This document shows, piece by piece, positions 9,095 through 18,022 of a stretch of 52,118 nt of DNA (within the stretch, counting starts at the first letter, position 1; every line of letters begins with the position of its first letter). Below the pieces are notes generated by a model. That model was not told the origin of the DNA. It saw only the letters and a program-made list of their open reading frames with translations, and did not search any database. The position numbers were made by a program, and so were the translations under genes. The stretch lies in contig NZ_FXYY01000023.1 in NCBI RefSeq assembly GCF_900169165.1, positions 1 through 52,118 on the forward strand, given 5' to 3'. This stretch comes from Brevibacterium linens ATCC 9172 (GTDB taxonomy: Bacteria > Actinomycetota > Actinomycetes > Actinomycetales > Brevibacteriaceae).

Positions 9095-11506
9095 TTGTTC
9101 GTTCGTTACGCCGCTCCCAGACTCCTCACAAGGATCGATCACCCAGCCTGGAAGCGCTTCTCCACCGGCCTCACGGGGACGGAGAACGTCCTCCTCATCT
9201 CGGCACCGGCCGGGTTGGGACGAGGGTGGTTCGCACGGTCGTGGCCCGGAGAGCAAGATGTCCTCGTCGTCCACGTTCGCAATGATGCGAACTTCTCACC
9301 CCCCGGCGAGGCGAGCACAGCGCCCTCCCTCGCAGAAGCTTTCGAAACGCACATTCCGAAGTTCCTCGCCACGCACGGAGATCAAGGCCGGACAGCGATC
9401 GTCCTCGACTCCCCCACCATCGACTGGGCCGTCCTGGCGGCCTACGACTGCTCCATGGTGCACGTACCCGATCTGCTGCTGACTATCGACGAAATCGCCG
9501 CACTCAGCGCGGACTTCGATGCTGTTCCGCCTCACTTCGATAACGATCATGACTGCCGCACAGCGGCAGAAGATCTCCACAGACTCACCGGCGGCTGGCT
9601 CGAACCGACCCTTCTCCTGCTGCGTGAACCATCTGCCCTTGATCGTGCGCAGGAGTCGATCCTCCCGTTCCTGTCGCACTGGATCGACTCACAGCACAAC
9701 GGCTGGGAGATGGCGAAATCAGCATTCCTCGACCCGATCACCACTCAGACTCTCTCCGCATTCTTCAGTGAGATCCACGGTGATCCGCCGCTTCTCAAGG
9801 ACCTCGTGGCAGCGGGATTCCTCGTTCTGGGCGAAGACGGTGCACCGTTCATGCCGAAACTGATCCGAGACGCCCTGAAAACTTTGGTCCGACAGAACGA
9901 CCCTGCGCTCGCAGACGATTTGGTCGCCGCCGCGATCGACGCGATCGCAGAATCCTCTGACCTCATCTCAGCCGTACAGCAGGCAGCCGCCCACAGACAT
10001 TGGCGGGCGTTGGGAACAGTCCTCACCGAGCGCGGGATGGAACTCTTCACCACGGATGCGCGCATCATCCGTGGCCTGCTGACTGTCATGCCTGAGAAGT
10101 TCGTGGATCAGTGGCTGGGCGACTTCACCGGCGCGGCTATTCGTATTCTCGATGGAGCGAGGACCGATGGCATGTCTTTTGTGCTTCCTGACGGCAGGCT
10201 GGAATACGAACGGGACAGCGTCGCATCACGGATGCGGTCGAACACGGCCCGTCTCTATCGGAATCCGGGGCCGCAGGCGCTCGTATTCGGCCTCATCGAA
10301 GTCGGCTACCTGCGGATTGCCGGCCACGACGTGCAGGCCGCAGCTGCAGCCCGTCGGCTGCTGACAGCGCTGCACACTGCAGAGTCCCAGCGTCGGCTGC
10401 GCCCAATACTGGCCAGTGTGGTCAATCTGCACGCCGGCGTCGCACTCGAAATCGGCGGGGATCAGGTCAGGTCGTCCTCGAGCTACCATGCGGCGTACCA
10501 CCATATCGAGGGGACCGGCCATACCTTTCTGCTGGCCGACACCACATCTAAGCTCGCGCTCCACCATGCACTGCGCGGCGACACCCACGAAACTCGCAAG
10601 TGGATCACAGAACACGAAAGGTGGGTGGGCAAGGTCGGTTGGGGACGCCCGATGGTCACACGCAACGCGCAGCTTGCCCGTGTGTTTGTGGGACTGGCAG
10701 ATCTCGACCTCGCAGCGGTAGACGAGGCCCTCAGCGTTCTGCCGGTGACTCCGGATCAGAACGAAACCTGGCAGGTCCATACTTATCTGCTTGCGATGCG
10801 CAGCATTCTCGCCGGTCTGCCACAGAGAGCCCTCGAAGTCACGAACAGAATGCGCTGCCAACGTCCCCACCCGTCGAACACGCCATTGGCTCGGGCTCTC
10901 TTCGCGGTCACCGCTCGCGCTGCCCATATGGCAGGCGCGTTCGGACTCCCCTCAACTGAGCTTGCAGTCACACCACCCCCTGCTCCCGAACTTCTCCTCC
11001 TCGACGCCTATCAGGCAGTGATGAACGGTGATCTCGACCGAGCCGCTCTCCTCATAAGTCGCGCCCGGAATGATGTGGCCGGTGATCGGTGGCTGAAGTT
11101 CGCAACACAGCTGGACATCATCATGAGCGACAAGGACAGCGAGCTCATCATCCGGCATCTCATCGATGACATCGTTTCTGGCCAGGGGGCCTTGGCTGAT
11201 CTGGTTCTGCTGAGACGACATGCGATTCTGACTGACTCCCACTTGCAGCGTCTGCCTGAAGAGGCACGCGCGCGGATCACGAGGATCCCTGAGGTCCGCG
11301 GGGACAAGCGAACACGTCCGGCCCTCACCCCCCGCGAGTACGAAGTGCTTGAAGGGCTTCGCGAAGGGCTGACCCGTCGACAGATCGCAGAGAAGCAGTT
11401 CCGCTCGGAGAACACCGTGAGATCGCAGGTGAGAAGCCTCTATCAGAAGCTCGACGCTGCCACTCTGGAAGAAGCTCTGGAAGCGGCCCGGCGCTGGGGG
11501 CTGTGA
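9095..11506 (+). CDS. LuxR-family (MalT/LAL-like) transcriptional regulator
   Basis: A large regulator of about 803 residues with a C-terminal LuxR-type helix-turn-helix (LTPREYEVLEGLREGLTRRQIA then SENTVRSQVRSLYQKL), and upstream a long helical, TPR/MalT-like region. The N-terminal region has the shape of an ATP-binding site, but the P-loop reads SAPAGLGRGW, lacking the usual Lys-Thr/Ser, so nucleotide binding is doubtful. Start is uncertain: TTG 9095 has AAGGAG ten bases ahead, while GTG 9053 and ATG 9068 lack a convincing site. It is divergent from the adhesin gene, which it may control; this is inferred from position and the repeats between them. A short GCGCC-TTC-GGCGC hairpin follows the stop at 11511-11523. 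Confidence 0.85.
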   Translation: MFVRYAAPRLLTRIDHPAWKRFSTGLTGTENVLLISAPAGLGRGWFARSWPGEQDVLVVHVRNDANFSPPGEASTAPSLAEAFETHIPKFLATHGDQGRTAIVLDSPTIDWAVLAAYDCSMVHVPDLLLTIDEIAALSADFDAVPPHFDNDHDCRTAAEDLHRLTGGWLEPTLLLLREPSALDRAQESILPFLSHWIDSQHNGWEMAKSAFLDPITTQTLSAFFSEIHGDPPLLKDLVAAGFLVLGEDGAPFMPKLIRDALKTLVRQNDPALADDLVAAAIDAIAESSDLISAVQQAAAHRHWRALGTVLTERGMELFTTDARIIRGLLTVMPEKFVDQWLGDFTGAAIRILDGARTDGMSFVLPDGRLEYERDSVASRMRSNTARLYRNPGPQALVFGLIEVGYLRIAGHDVQAAAAARRLLTALHTAESQRRLRPILASVVNLHAGVALEIGGDQVRSSSSYHAAYHHIEGTGHTFLLADTTSKLALHHALRGDTHETRKWITEHERWVGKVGWGRPMVTRNAQLARVFVGLADLDLAAVDEALSVLPVTPDQNETWQVHTYLLAMRSILAGLPQRALEVTNRMRCQRPHPSNTPLARALFAVTARAAHMAGAFGLPSTELAVTPPPAPELLLLDAYQAVMNGDLDRAALLISRARNDVAGDRWLKFATQLDIIMSDKDSELIIRHLIDDIVSGQGALADLVLLRRHAILTDSHLQRLPEEARARITRIPEVRGDKRTRPALTPREYEVLEGLREGLTRRQIAEKQFRSENTVRSQVRSLYQKLDAATLEEALEAARRWGL

Positions 11507-11664
11507 GCTGGCGCCTTCGGCGCGCGATATCGGACAGCCTGCAATGGCCGCGGGGTCGGCGGCGTAAGGTGGGACTCAACGGCCCCACTGCGGAACGAGT
11601 GCGCCTCGTTTCAGCTGGTGGAGACCACTTTCACTGCCGTACACCGATGTGCTGAGGAGAAGAA

Positions 11665-13653
11665 TTGACCGCTGAACCGATCTGGCTTCCCGACCCTGAC
11701 CAGACCCCGCGACCGCAGATCGCCGACTTCATCGACTTCGCGAATCAGCGCACCGGCCAAAGCTTGGCCACCTATGACAATCTGTGGAACTGGTCGGTCA
11801 GCGACCTCGACGGGTTCTGGGGTGCGGTCTGGGACTTCTTCGATGTCATCGCCGACGAGCCCTTTACCGAAGTGCTCACCGACCGGTCCATGCCCGGGGC
11901 CACCTGGTTCCCCGGGACCCGGCTCAACTACGCCGAACACGCACTGCGGGCCGGCCTTGATGACACCCTCGCCGACGAACCGGCCATCATCACCATCAAA
12001 GAATCCGGCGAGCGCACCGAAACCACCTGGCGCGAGCTGCGACGCCAGGTCGGGTCCGTCGCCGCCTGGCTGCGTGAGCAAGGAGTCGAACAAGGCGACC
12101 GTGTCGTCGGATACCTGCCGAACACCCAGCACACCCTCATCGCGTTCCTCGCGACCGCCTCGGTCGGTGCCATCTGGTCCGCCTGCGCCCAGGACTACGC
12201 CGCCGAAGGTGCGGCAACGAAACTCGGCCAACTCGAACCGAAGGTGCTCTTCGCCGCCGACGGATACCTGTGGAACGGGCAGGCTTTCGACCGCCGCGAC
12301 CAGGTCGCGGATCTGGCCAACCGGATGCCGAGCCTGCGGGCCGTGGTCGGGGTGGGCAACCTCGGCGAGGAATTCATCGATGAACACGGGCAGATCACGA
12401 ACCTCACTGCCTGGGACGATATCGCATCCGGGGATGTCGAACCCGAGTTCGCGCGCGTCGATTTCGATACCCCGCTGTGGGTGCTGTACTCCTCGGGCAC
12501 GACGGGGATTCCCAAGGGGATCGTGCACAGCCACGGCGGGGTCGTCATCGATCACCTGCGCCTGCTGGGTCTCCACCTCGACATCCGGCCGGGTGACCGG
12601 TTCTTCTGGTACACGAACACGAATTGGATGATGTGGAACCTCGTCGCCTCGGGGCTGGTAGGCGGTGCGACCACGGTATGCTTCGACGGCAGTCCCCTCT
12701 ATCCGGGGCCGGGCCGGCTGTGGGAGAGCGCCGCGGACACGGAGGCGAATGTGCTCGGGGTCAGTCCCGGGATCTTCCTGGCCGGGATGAAGGCCGGGCT
12801 TGAACCCGGCACCGAATTCGACCTCTCTGCGCTGCGGACGATCGGTGCCACCGGTGCCCCGGTGCCCGCCCACTGCTTCCCGTGGGTGCGCGATGCCGTG
12901 GGCGAGCGCGTGCAGCTGGCCTCGACGAGCGGCGGCACCGACGTCGTCAGCGGCTTCGCCGGGTCCGCTCCGAACTGTCCGATCTGGGCTGGCGAGCTCT
13001 CACGACCGGTGCTCGGTGTGGCGTTGGAGTCCTGGGATGACTCGGGGCAGCCTTTAATTGGCGAGGTCGGGGAGATGGTCATCACCGCCCCGATGCCGTC
13101 GATGCCGGTGAAGTTCTGGAACGATCCCGACGGTGAGCGCTACCGCGACACGTACTTCTCGATGTTCCCCGGAGTCTGGCGCCACGGCGACTGGATCACC
13201 ATCACCGACCACGGCAGCGTCATCATCTCCGGCCGCTCGGACGCCACCCTCAACCGGCAGGGCGTGCGCCTGGGCAGCGCCGACATCTACGACGTCGTCG
13301 ACGGCATCCCCGAGGTGGCCGAATCCCTGGTCATCGGTGCCGAGCAGCCCGATGGCGGGTATTGGATGCCGCTCTTCGTCGTCCTGGCCGACGGCGTCGA
13401 GCTCGACGACCGTCTGCGCGAGCGGATCCGCGAGGAGCTGCGGACCAAGGCCTCACCCCGGCACATTCCCGATGACGTTATCGCCGTGCCGGCCGTCCCC
13501 CACACCCGCACGGGCAAGAAGCTCGAGGTGCCTGTCAAACGACTGATCCAGGGCCACCCGCTCGAACGGGTGGCCAACCCCGACGCCGTCGACTCCTTCG
13601 AGACGCTGACCTACTTCGCCCGATTCGCCGAGGCGGGGGACCCCGTCGGCTGA
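11665..13653 (+). CDS. aacS: Acetoacetyl-CoA synthetase (acetoacetate-CoA ligase)
   Basis: An ANL-superfamily ligase expected to activate acetoacetate with ATP and CoA to acetoacetyl-CoA in the cytoplasm. It has the N-terminal ACAS-type cap (residues 1-90), the phosphate loop YSSGTTGIPKGIVHSHGG near residue 275, the GDRFFWYTNTNWMMWN segment, the adenylate motif FPGVWRHGDW, and the C-terminal domain with the catalytic Lys in HTRTGKKLEVPVKRL. The 662-residue length and these cap features fit AacS better than acetyl-CoA synthetase. The start TTG 11665 has GAGGAGA five bases upstream. usp genes follow after 27 bp, so they may be co-transcribed. Substrate assignment is by family only. Confidence 0.88.
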   Translation: MTAEPIWLPDPDQTPRPQIADFIDFANQRTGQSLATYDNLWNWSVSDLDGFWGAVWDFFDVIADEPFTEVLTDRSMPGATWFPGTRLNYAEHALRAGLDDTLADEPAIITIKESGERTETTWRELRRQVGSVAAWLREQGVEQGDRVVGYLPNTQHTLIAFLATASVGAIWSACAQDYAAEGAATKLGQLEPKVLFAADGYLWNGQAFDRRDQVADLANRMPSLRAVVGVGNLGEEFIDEHGQITNLTAWDDIASGDVEPEFARVDFDTPLWVLYSSGTTGIPKGIVHSHGGVVIDHLRLLGLHLDIRPGDRFFWYTNTNWMMWNLVASGLVGGATTVCFDGSPLYPGPGRLWESAADTEANVLGVSPGIFLAGMKAGLEPGTEFDLSALRTIGATGAPVPAHCFPWVRDAVGERVQLASTSGGTDVVSGFAGSAPNCPIWAGELSRPVLGVALESWDDSGQPLIGEVGEMVITAPMPSMPVKFWNDPDGERYRDTYFSMFPGVWRHGDWITITDHGSVIISGRSDATLNRQGVRLGSADIYDVVDGIPEVAESLVIGAEQPDGGYWMPLFVVLADGVELDDRLRERIREELRTKASPRHIPDDVIAVPAVPHTRTGKKLEVPVKRLIQGHPLERVANPDAVDSFETLTYFARFAEAGDPVG

Positions 13654-13680
13654 GTCCCTCTGTTCGCGTACGGTGAGGCT

Positions 13681-14631
13681 ATGACTGCACTCTTCACGCT
13701 CCCACCGGCCGATATTCTGGTCGGAGTCGACGGCTCGGACAACAGCCGCCACGCGTTCCTGTCCGCCATGACGATGGCCAAGGAGCACAACTGTTCGCTC
13801 CGGGTCATCGGCGCCTACAGCGTTCCGGTGATTCCGCATCGTCACGCCCCGAGGATCTCCGACGATCATCATCGCAGCATCGGGCACTCGACCCAGGACC
13901 TGCTCGAGGAATATGCCGCCGAGGCGCGTGAGGCCGGCATCGACGCCTCCGCCCAGGCCATCGAGGGAGACGCAGGAGAAGTCCTCGCCGAGGCCAGCCG
14001 CTATTCGCGCCTGGCGGTCGTCGGCAAACGTGGCCGCAATCGGCTGGCGAGCCGACTGCTGGGCACAGTCTCGGGCACACTCGCAGCGCGCTCGCATTGC
14101 CCGGTCCTCGTCATCCCGCTCCCGGACCACGGCAAGGGTGCACCTGGAACCGAAGATGCCGAGGGACCGAACGCGGAGGCTCAGCAGGCTCAGCCCGGTT
14201 TCGAGAACGAGATCGTTGCCGGAATCGATCGGGATTCCTCCGCACTGCCGGTCGCGGAGGTCGCCGCACGTGCCGCCGAACTCAGCGGCCGTCGACTCGC
14301 GTTCGTCTCCGTCGTCCCCACTGATGCGGGCAGCTCACGTGGGGCCTCGGCGGACGAGCATGCCGGGGAGTACCGGGCATACGCCGACCATCTGGACGAG
14401 GTGACACAAGCGGTCACCGAAAGCGGCAGCGGTCTGGTCTCACGCCTTCAGCTTGTCGAAGGCTCGGCAGCCGACGTGCTTCTTGACGCTTCGCGCAGCG
14501 CAGCACTCATCGTGATGGGCAACCGCGGTCGCGGCGGTCCGGCCGGCCGGTTGCTGGGTTCGGTCAGCCGGAGTATGCTGAACCGGGCGGGGTCGCCCGT
14601 GCTGATCGTGCCCAACAAGACCGCGCAGTGA
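13681..14631 (+). CDS. Universal stress protein, two UspA domains (first of three)
   Basis: A cytoplasmic 316-residue protein with two tandem UspA folds. Domain 1 (about 10-145) opens with ILVGVDGSDNSRHA and ends in GKRGRNRLASRLLGTVSGTLAARSHCPVLVIP. Domain 2 (about 175-315) ends in GNRGRGGPAGRLLGSVSRSMLNRAGSPVLIVP. Both ends fit the ATP-binding G-x2-G-x9-G-(S/T) signature. GTGAGG lies a few bases ahead of the ATG. A gap of 125 bp, with its own promoter-like region, separates it from the next usp gene. Such proteins usually respond to starvation, hypoxia or stress; the trigger here is not visible. Confidence 0.9.
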   Translation: MTALFTLPPADILVGVDGSDNSRHAFLSAMTMAKEHNCSLRVIGAYSVPVIPHRHAPRISDDHHRSIGHSTQDLLEEYAAEAREAGIDASAQAIEGDAGEVLAEASRYSRLAVVGKRGRNRLASRLLGTVSGTLAARSHCPVLVIPLPDHGKGAPGTEDAEGPNAEAQQAQPGFENEIVAGIDRDSSALPVAEVAARAAELSGRRLAFVSVVPTDAGSSRGASADEHAGEYRAYADHLDEVTQAVTESGSGLVSRLQLVEGSAADVLLDASRSAALIVMGNRGRGGPAGRLLGSVSRSMLNRAGSPVLIVPNKTAQ

Positions 14632-14649
14632 CGAATCGACCGCGCAAAA

Positions 14650-14678
14650 TTCTACATAGTGTAGAAACAGGCTATAAT
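14650..14678 (+). promoter_or_regulatory. Promoter with palindromic operator upstream of second usp gene
   Basis: The perfect 17-bp palindrome TTCTACATAGTGTAGAA (14650-14666) overlaps where a -35 box would fall relative to a perfect TATAAT at 14673-14678 (17-bp spacing). The TACA-N3-TGTA core recalls winged-helix repressor sites such as BlaI/CopY (TACA-N2-TGTA), though the spacing differs by one base. A repressor-controlled promoter is the simplest reading. Confidence 0.65.
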
Positions 14679-14687
14679 GGATCCTGA

Positions 14688-14721
14688 CGATGGCGCTTTC
14701 GCTGCGGGGTTGTCGCCATCG
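14688..14721 (+). promoter_or_regulatory. 5' leader hairpin of second usp gene
   Basis: CGATGGCG (14688-14695) and CGCCATCG (14714-14721) can pair around an 18-base loop in the untranslated leader between TATAAT and the ribosome site AGGAGG near 14744. It may affect mRNA stability or translation; no further evidence is visible. Confidence 0.35.
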
Positions 14722-14756
14722 CTCGGAATCTGTGAAACCCCGGCAGGAGGTTCAAG

Positions 14757-15707
14757 ATGTACGACGATGTCACCGCCGCCGACATGCGCTCCCGTGACCT
14801 TGGGGTCCTGGTCGGCTTCGACGGCTCCGACCATGCCAAAGCGGCTCTGCAGTTCGGCGCGACCGAAGCGCTTCGCCGGAAGACGGTTCTGACCGTCGTC
14901 ACCGCCTATACGGTTCCTGTCCCGGTCTATCCCAATATGGCTTCGCTGCAGGCGCAGCCGGATGACCGTGCCAAGCGGGAGCTCGCCGAGGCGACACTCG
15001 ATGTGGCCAAGGAATTCCTCAGCGACTACTCGGGTGAACTCATCCTCGGTGTCGCCGAGGGCAACCCCACCGGCACCCTGGCCGATCTCACCAGGCGCGC
15101 CCAGCTGGTCGTCGTCGGTGCTCGCGGACGCGGCGGCTTCGTCGGCCGCGTGCTCGGCTCGGTGTCCTCAGCCCTGCCGGCACACGCCCACTGCCCCACG
15201 ATCGTGTTCCCCGGCACCGACTCCGCCGAGGCGGACGCCGAGCCCGGGAAGTTCGTCGACCACCAGCAGGACGGTCCTGTCGTCGTCGCGATCGACGGCT
15301 CAGCCCAGAGCGCCGAGGTGCTCAAGCAGGCCGCGCACGCAGCGGAGGAGACGGCCGCGGAGCTGAAGATTCTCATGATCATGCCGCTGATGGAGGAGTG
15401 GCTGTACTGGTACCCCGACGTTCGGCTGCAGAACGAGTCGAGCCAGCGGCGCAAGAACGAACTCGAGAAGATGATCAGAGACGACCACGCGTGGCTGTTC
15501 GACGATCACCCGAACCTGGACATCTCCATCGATGTCGAGATCGGCGAGCCCATGGACGTCATCGCCGACAGGACCGCGACAGCGCGGCTGACCGTCGTCG
15601 GCAGCAGGGGCCGCGGCGCGGTGCGCAGCGCACTGCTCGGTTCCGTCTCCCGCGGTGTGCTCAACAACGCTCAGGGCGCGGTGATGATCGTGCCCCGCAA
15701 GTCGTGA
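14757..15707 (+). CDS. Universal stress protein, two UspA domains (second of three)
   Basis: A 316-residue tandem UspA protein. Domain 1 begins with VLVGFDGSDHAKAAL and carries GARGRGGFVGRVLGSVSSALPAHAHCPTIVFP; domain 2 begins VVVAIDGSAQSAEVL and carries GSRGRGAVRSALLGSVSRGVLNNAQGAVMIVP. It is closer to the third usp copy (both share MPLxxEWxYWYPD) than to the first, so the second and third look like a more recent duplication. A clear AGGAGG precedes ATG 14757. The only visible strong promoter of the cluster, with an operator palindrome, lies directly upstream. Confidence 0.9.
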   Translation: MYDDVTAADMRSRDLGVLVGFDGSDHAKAALQFGATEALRRKTVLTVVTAYTVPVPVYPNMASLQAQPDDRAKRELAEATLDVAKEFLSDYSGELILGVAEGNPTGTLADLTRRAQLVVVGARGRGGFVGRVLGSVSSALPAHAHCPTIVFPGTDSAEADAEPGKFVDHQQDGPVVVAIDGSAQSAEVLKQAAHAAEETAAELKILMIMPLMEEWLYWYPDVRLQNESSQRRKNELEKMIRDDHAWLFDDHPNLDISIDVEIGEPMDVIADRTATARLTVVGSRGRGAVRSALLGSVSRGVLNNAQGAVMIVPRKS

Positions 15708-15731
15708 TCATCTAGAGGAGAGGGTCCTGTC

Positions 15732-16687
15732 ATGAATGGCACGGTTCCCTTCGCTTCGGCCGATCGCGATGCCGGTGTCCTGGTGGGCTTCGACGGTTCG
15801 GAGCCCGCCCGGTCCGCACTGCGCTGGGCCGCCGTCGCTGCGCAGAGCAGCGGTTCGGCCTCACGGTCGTCACCGTGTATCGGCTCCCGCCGATGATGTA
15901 CACCGGTGAGCCCGCGGTCCTCGTCTCGCCCGAAGCTCGGGCCGAGCGGGATCGGGCCAACCAGCTCCTCGATATCGCGCGGGAGCTTCTGCGCGACTAC
16001 CCGGGTGAGGTGACGTTTTCAACGGCCGAAGGCAGCCCGGCCGGAGTGCTCGCCGCTCTCAGCGCCCGGGCGCAGACGCTTGCCGTCGGCGCCCGCGGCC
16101 GCGGCGGTTTCCTCGGTCAGCTGCTCGGTTCGGTGGCCGCGGCCCTGCCGGCCCATGCGCAGTGCCCCACCGTCGTCGTCCCCGAGGAGAGCCGACCGGC
16201 TGGCGGGCAGGATCCGGAAGCCTCCGCCCCCGTGCGGACCGCCGCACCGGTGGTCGCGGGAGTCGATCTCTCCGAAAGCAGCCGCCCGGTCCTGCTGCTG
16301 GCCGCGCAGCACGCGCAGCGTCTCGAGGCACCTCTGCAGGTGCTCACGGCGATGCCGCTCCTGCGGGAATGGAGGTACTGGTACCCGGACCTCGAAGTCT
16401 ACGACACGACCGCAGAGCTTCGTCGGAGCAATCTCACGGGAACGCTGGAGAAGTCGATCGACTGGCTGCGTCAGCGCCATCCCTCCCTCGACATCACGGT
16501 CGAGGTCGAACTCGGCGACCCGGGTGATGTTCTTGAGGCGATGACCCGCACGGCGCAGCTGACGGTGCTCGGCACGCGCGGTCGCGGCGCGGTCAGGTCG
16601 GCACTGCTCGGTTCCATCAGCCGCGAAGTCCTCAACCGCGCGCAGGGACCGGTCATGGTGGTGCCGACCGAACAGGCAGAGCGATAG
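15732..16687 (+). pseudogene. Third two-domain universal stress protein, frameshifted near its start
   Basis: ATG 15732 (AGAGGAGAGG upstream) opens a frame encoding a normal UspA start, VLVGFDGSEPARSALRWAA, but this frame stops after about 55 codons. The frame from about 15860 onward continues the domain as LTVVTVYRLPPMMYTGEPA and then reads cleanly to 16687 through both UspA signatures (GARGRGGFLGQLLGSVAAALPAHAQCP and GTRGRGAVRSALLGSISREVLNRAQGP, here only described). One base missing around 15850-15860 explains this. A GTG at 15875 could start a 270-residue truncated product, but it would lack the first strand and ATP-binding Asp. It may be a real pseudogene, programmed frameshift or sequence error. 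Confidence 0.8.
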
Positions 16688-16742
16688 TCCCACCGGGGCG
16701 CCGCCCTCGCGCGTCCTGAGTATGCGAAGAGCCGTGTCCCGG

Positions 16743-16847
16743 TCAGGGAAGGATGAGGATCCGGCCCCGCACTCCCCCGCCTTCGAGGGCCCGGTGGGCT
16801 TCGGCCGCCTCGGCGAGGTGGAAGGTCGCGCCGATTCTGCTGCGCAG
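16743..16847 (-). pseudogene. C-terminal remnant of an NAD(P)H:quinone oxidoreductase
   Basis: On the minus strand, 16847 to the TGA at 16743-16745 reads LRSRIGATFHLAEAAEAHRA, then a Gly-rich stretch and GRILILP-stop. This is the typical end of a zinc-binding-type alcohol dehydrogenase/quinone oxidoreductase, where the final segment follows the LAEAAEAHR helix. Nothing upstream of about 16847 belongs to that family: the sequence there is an amino-acid permease in a different frame. It is therefore one side of a deletion scar. Confidence 0.7.
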
Positions 16848-17797
16848 AGGATGATGGCCAGCCACATCGCACCCAGCATGATCGCGATCTCCGCCCACGG
16901 ACCGGCCGAGTTCGAGAACGACAGTCCGCCCCAGCCGTCTTGGAGCAGCTCGGTGGGGACGGCTCCGATGAAGGCGACCTGCAGGAGGATGTAGATGATG
17001 CCGGTCAGGACGATCGAGCCGATCACGGCGAACGGCATGTTCTTCTGCGGGTCCTTCGTCTCACCGGCGAACTCGACTCCCTGGCGGAATCCCAGGTAGG
17101 AGAAGACGATGCCGGCTGCCGGCAGTGCGGCGAAGATCGGGGCGAGCCCGTTGGGTGCGAATCCGCCGAACTCGGCCATGTGGAAGTGACCGGGGTTGAA
17201 GGCGAGCAGCGCGAGGCCGACGAACACGAGGACGATGACGAGCAGCTTCCACCACACGAGCACGTTGTTGAACTGAGCGAAGAACTTCACACCGAACATG
17301 TTGATGACGCAGAAGACCGCGACCATCGCGATGCTCACGAAGATGCCCGGCACGGTGAGGACGAGGACGCCTTCCTTCGACTCCATCAGCCACGGCAGAT
17401 AGCTCGAGGCGTATTGGATGGCAGCGAGGACTTCGATGCCGACGGTTCCGGCCGCTGACAGCCAGGTGATCCACCCGCTGGTGTAGCTGGCGAACGATCC
17501 GAAGGCGTAGTGCGGGTAGCGGACGACACCGCCGGCGACCGGGAACATGACTCCGAGCTCAGAGTAGTTCAGCGCCACGAAGATGATGAGAATGGCGCCG
17601 ATGGCCCACGACAGGATCGCGGCCGGACCAGCCATGCTGGCGGCGTCGAAAGCACCGAAGAGCCAACCCGATCCGATGATCGCGCCGACTCCGGTGAACA
17701 GCAGACCGGTCTTGCCGATATCGCGCTTAAGACCTCTGTCATGGACGCCTGTCACGCTCGTATGCGAGCCCGATGACAGCGGATTTGTTGAGGGCAC
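16843..17797 (-). pseudogene. APC-family amino-acid permease, 3' truncated
   Basis: From GTG 17797 (GGGAGG five bases ahead) the protein reads as an APC permease: FTGVGAIIGSGWLFGA in helix 1 and about nine further membrane helices to MLGAMWLAIIL. Family homology then stops at the CTGCGCAG junction (16840-16847). The frame stays open to 16019, but that last part is only the antisense of the third usp gene and has no transporter character. Normal relatives, such as aspartate/proton symporter-like permeases, have roughly 500-550 residues, so the final helices are missing. A stable, functional product is unlikely. It is recorded as a pseudogene; an automatic annotation might call a 592-residue CDS ending at 16019. 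Confidence 0.75.
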
Positions 17798-18022
17798 CTT
17801 CGCCTCCCAGATTTGTGAAGGCAGAATATCCGCGGTCAGTCTTCTCTTGAGAGTCGGTGATGTCAATTACATAGCCGGGTTATCAGTCGAGGTCATGGCT
17901 TTACAGGGCGACGCGGAAGGGTTCTCGACCAAACGGTCGAATAATGGAAGGTTTCGGGCCACTATGTGGCCGCCGGCGGCTTCTAACCACCCAAGCACCG
18001 CTTACGCAGCTACTGTGGAAAT

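Noticed and set aside
14688..14721. Riboswitch in the usp leader
   Set aside because: Only a single simple stem is seen; no known aptamer pattern.
16019..16842. C-terminal extension of the permease reading frame
   Set aside because: It is the exact antisense of the third usp gene and has no membrane or permease character; it is open only because of high G+C content.
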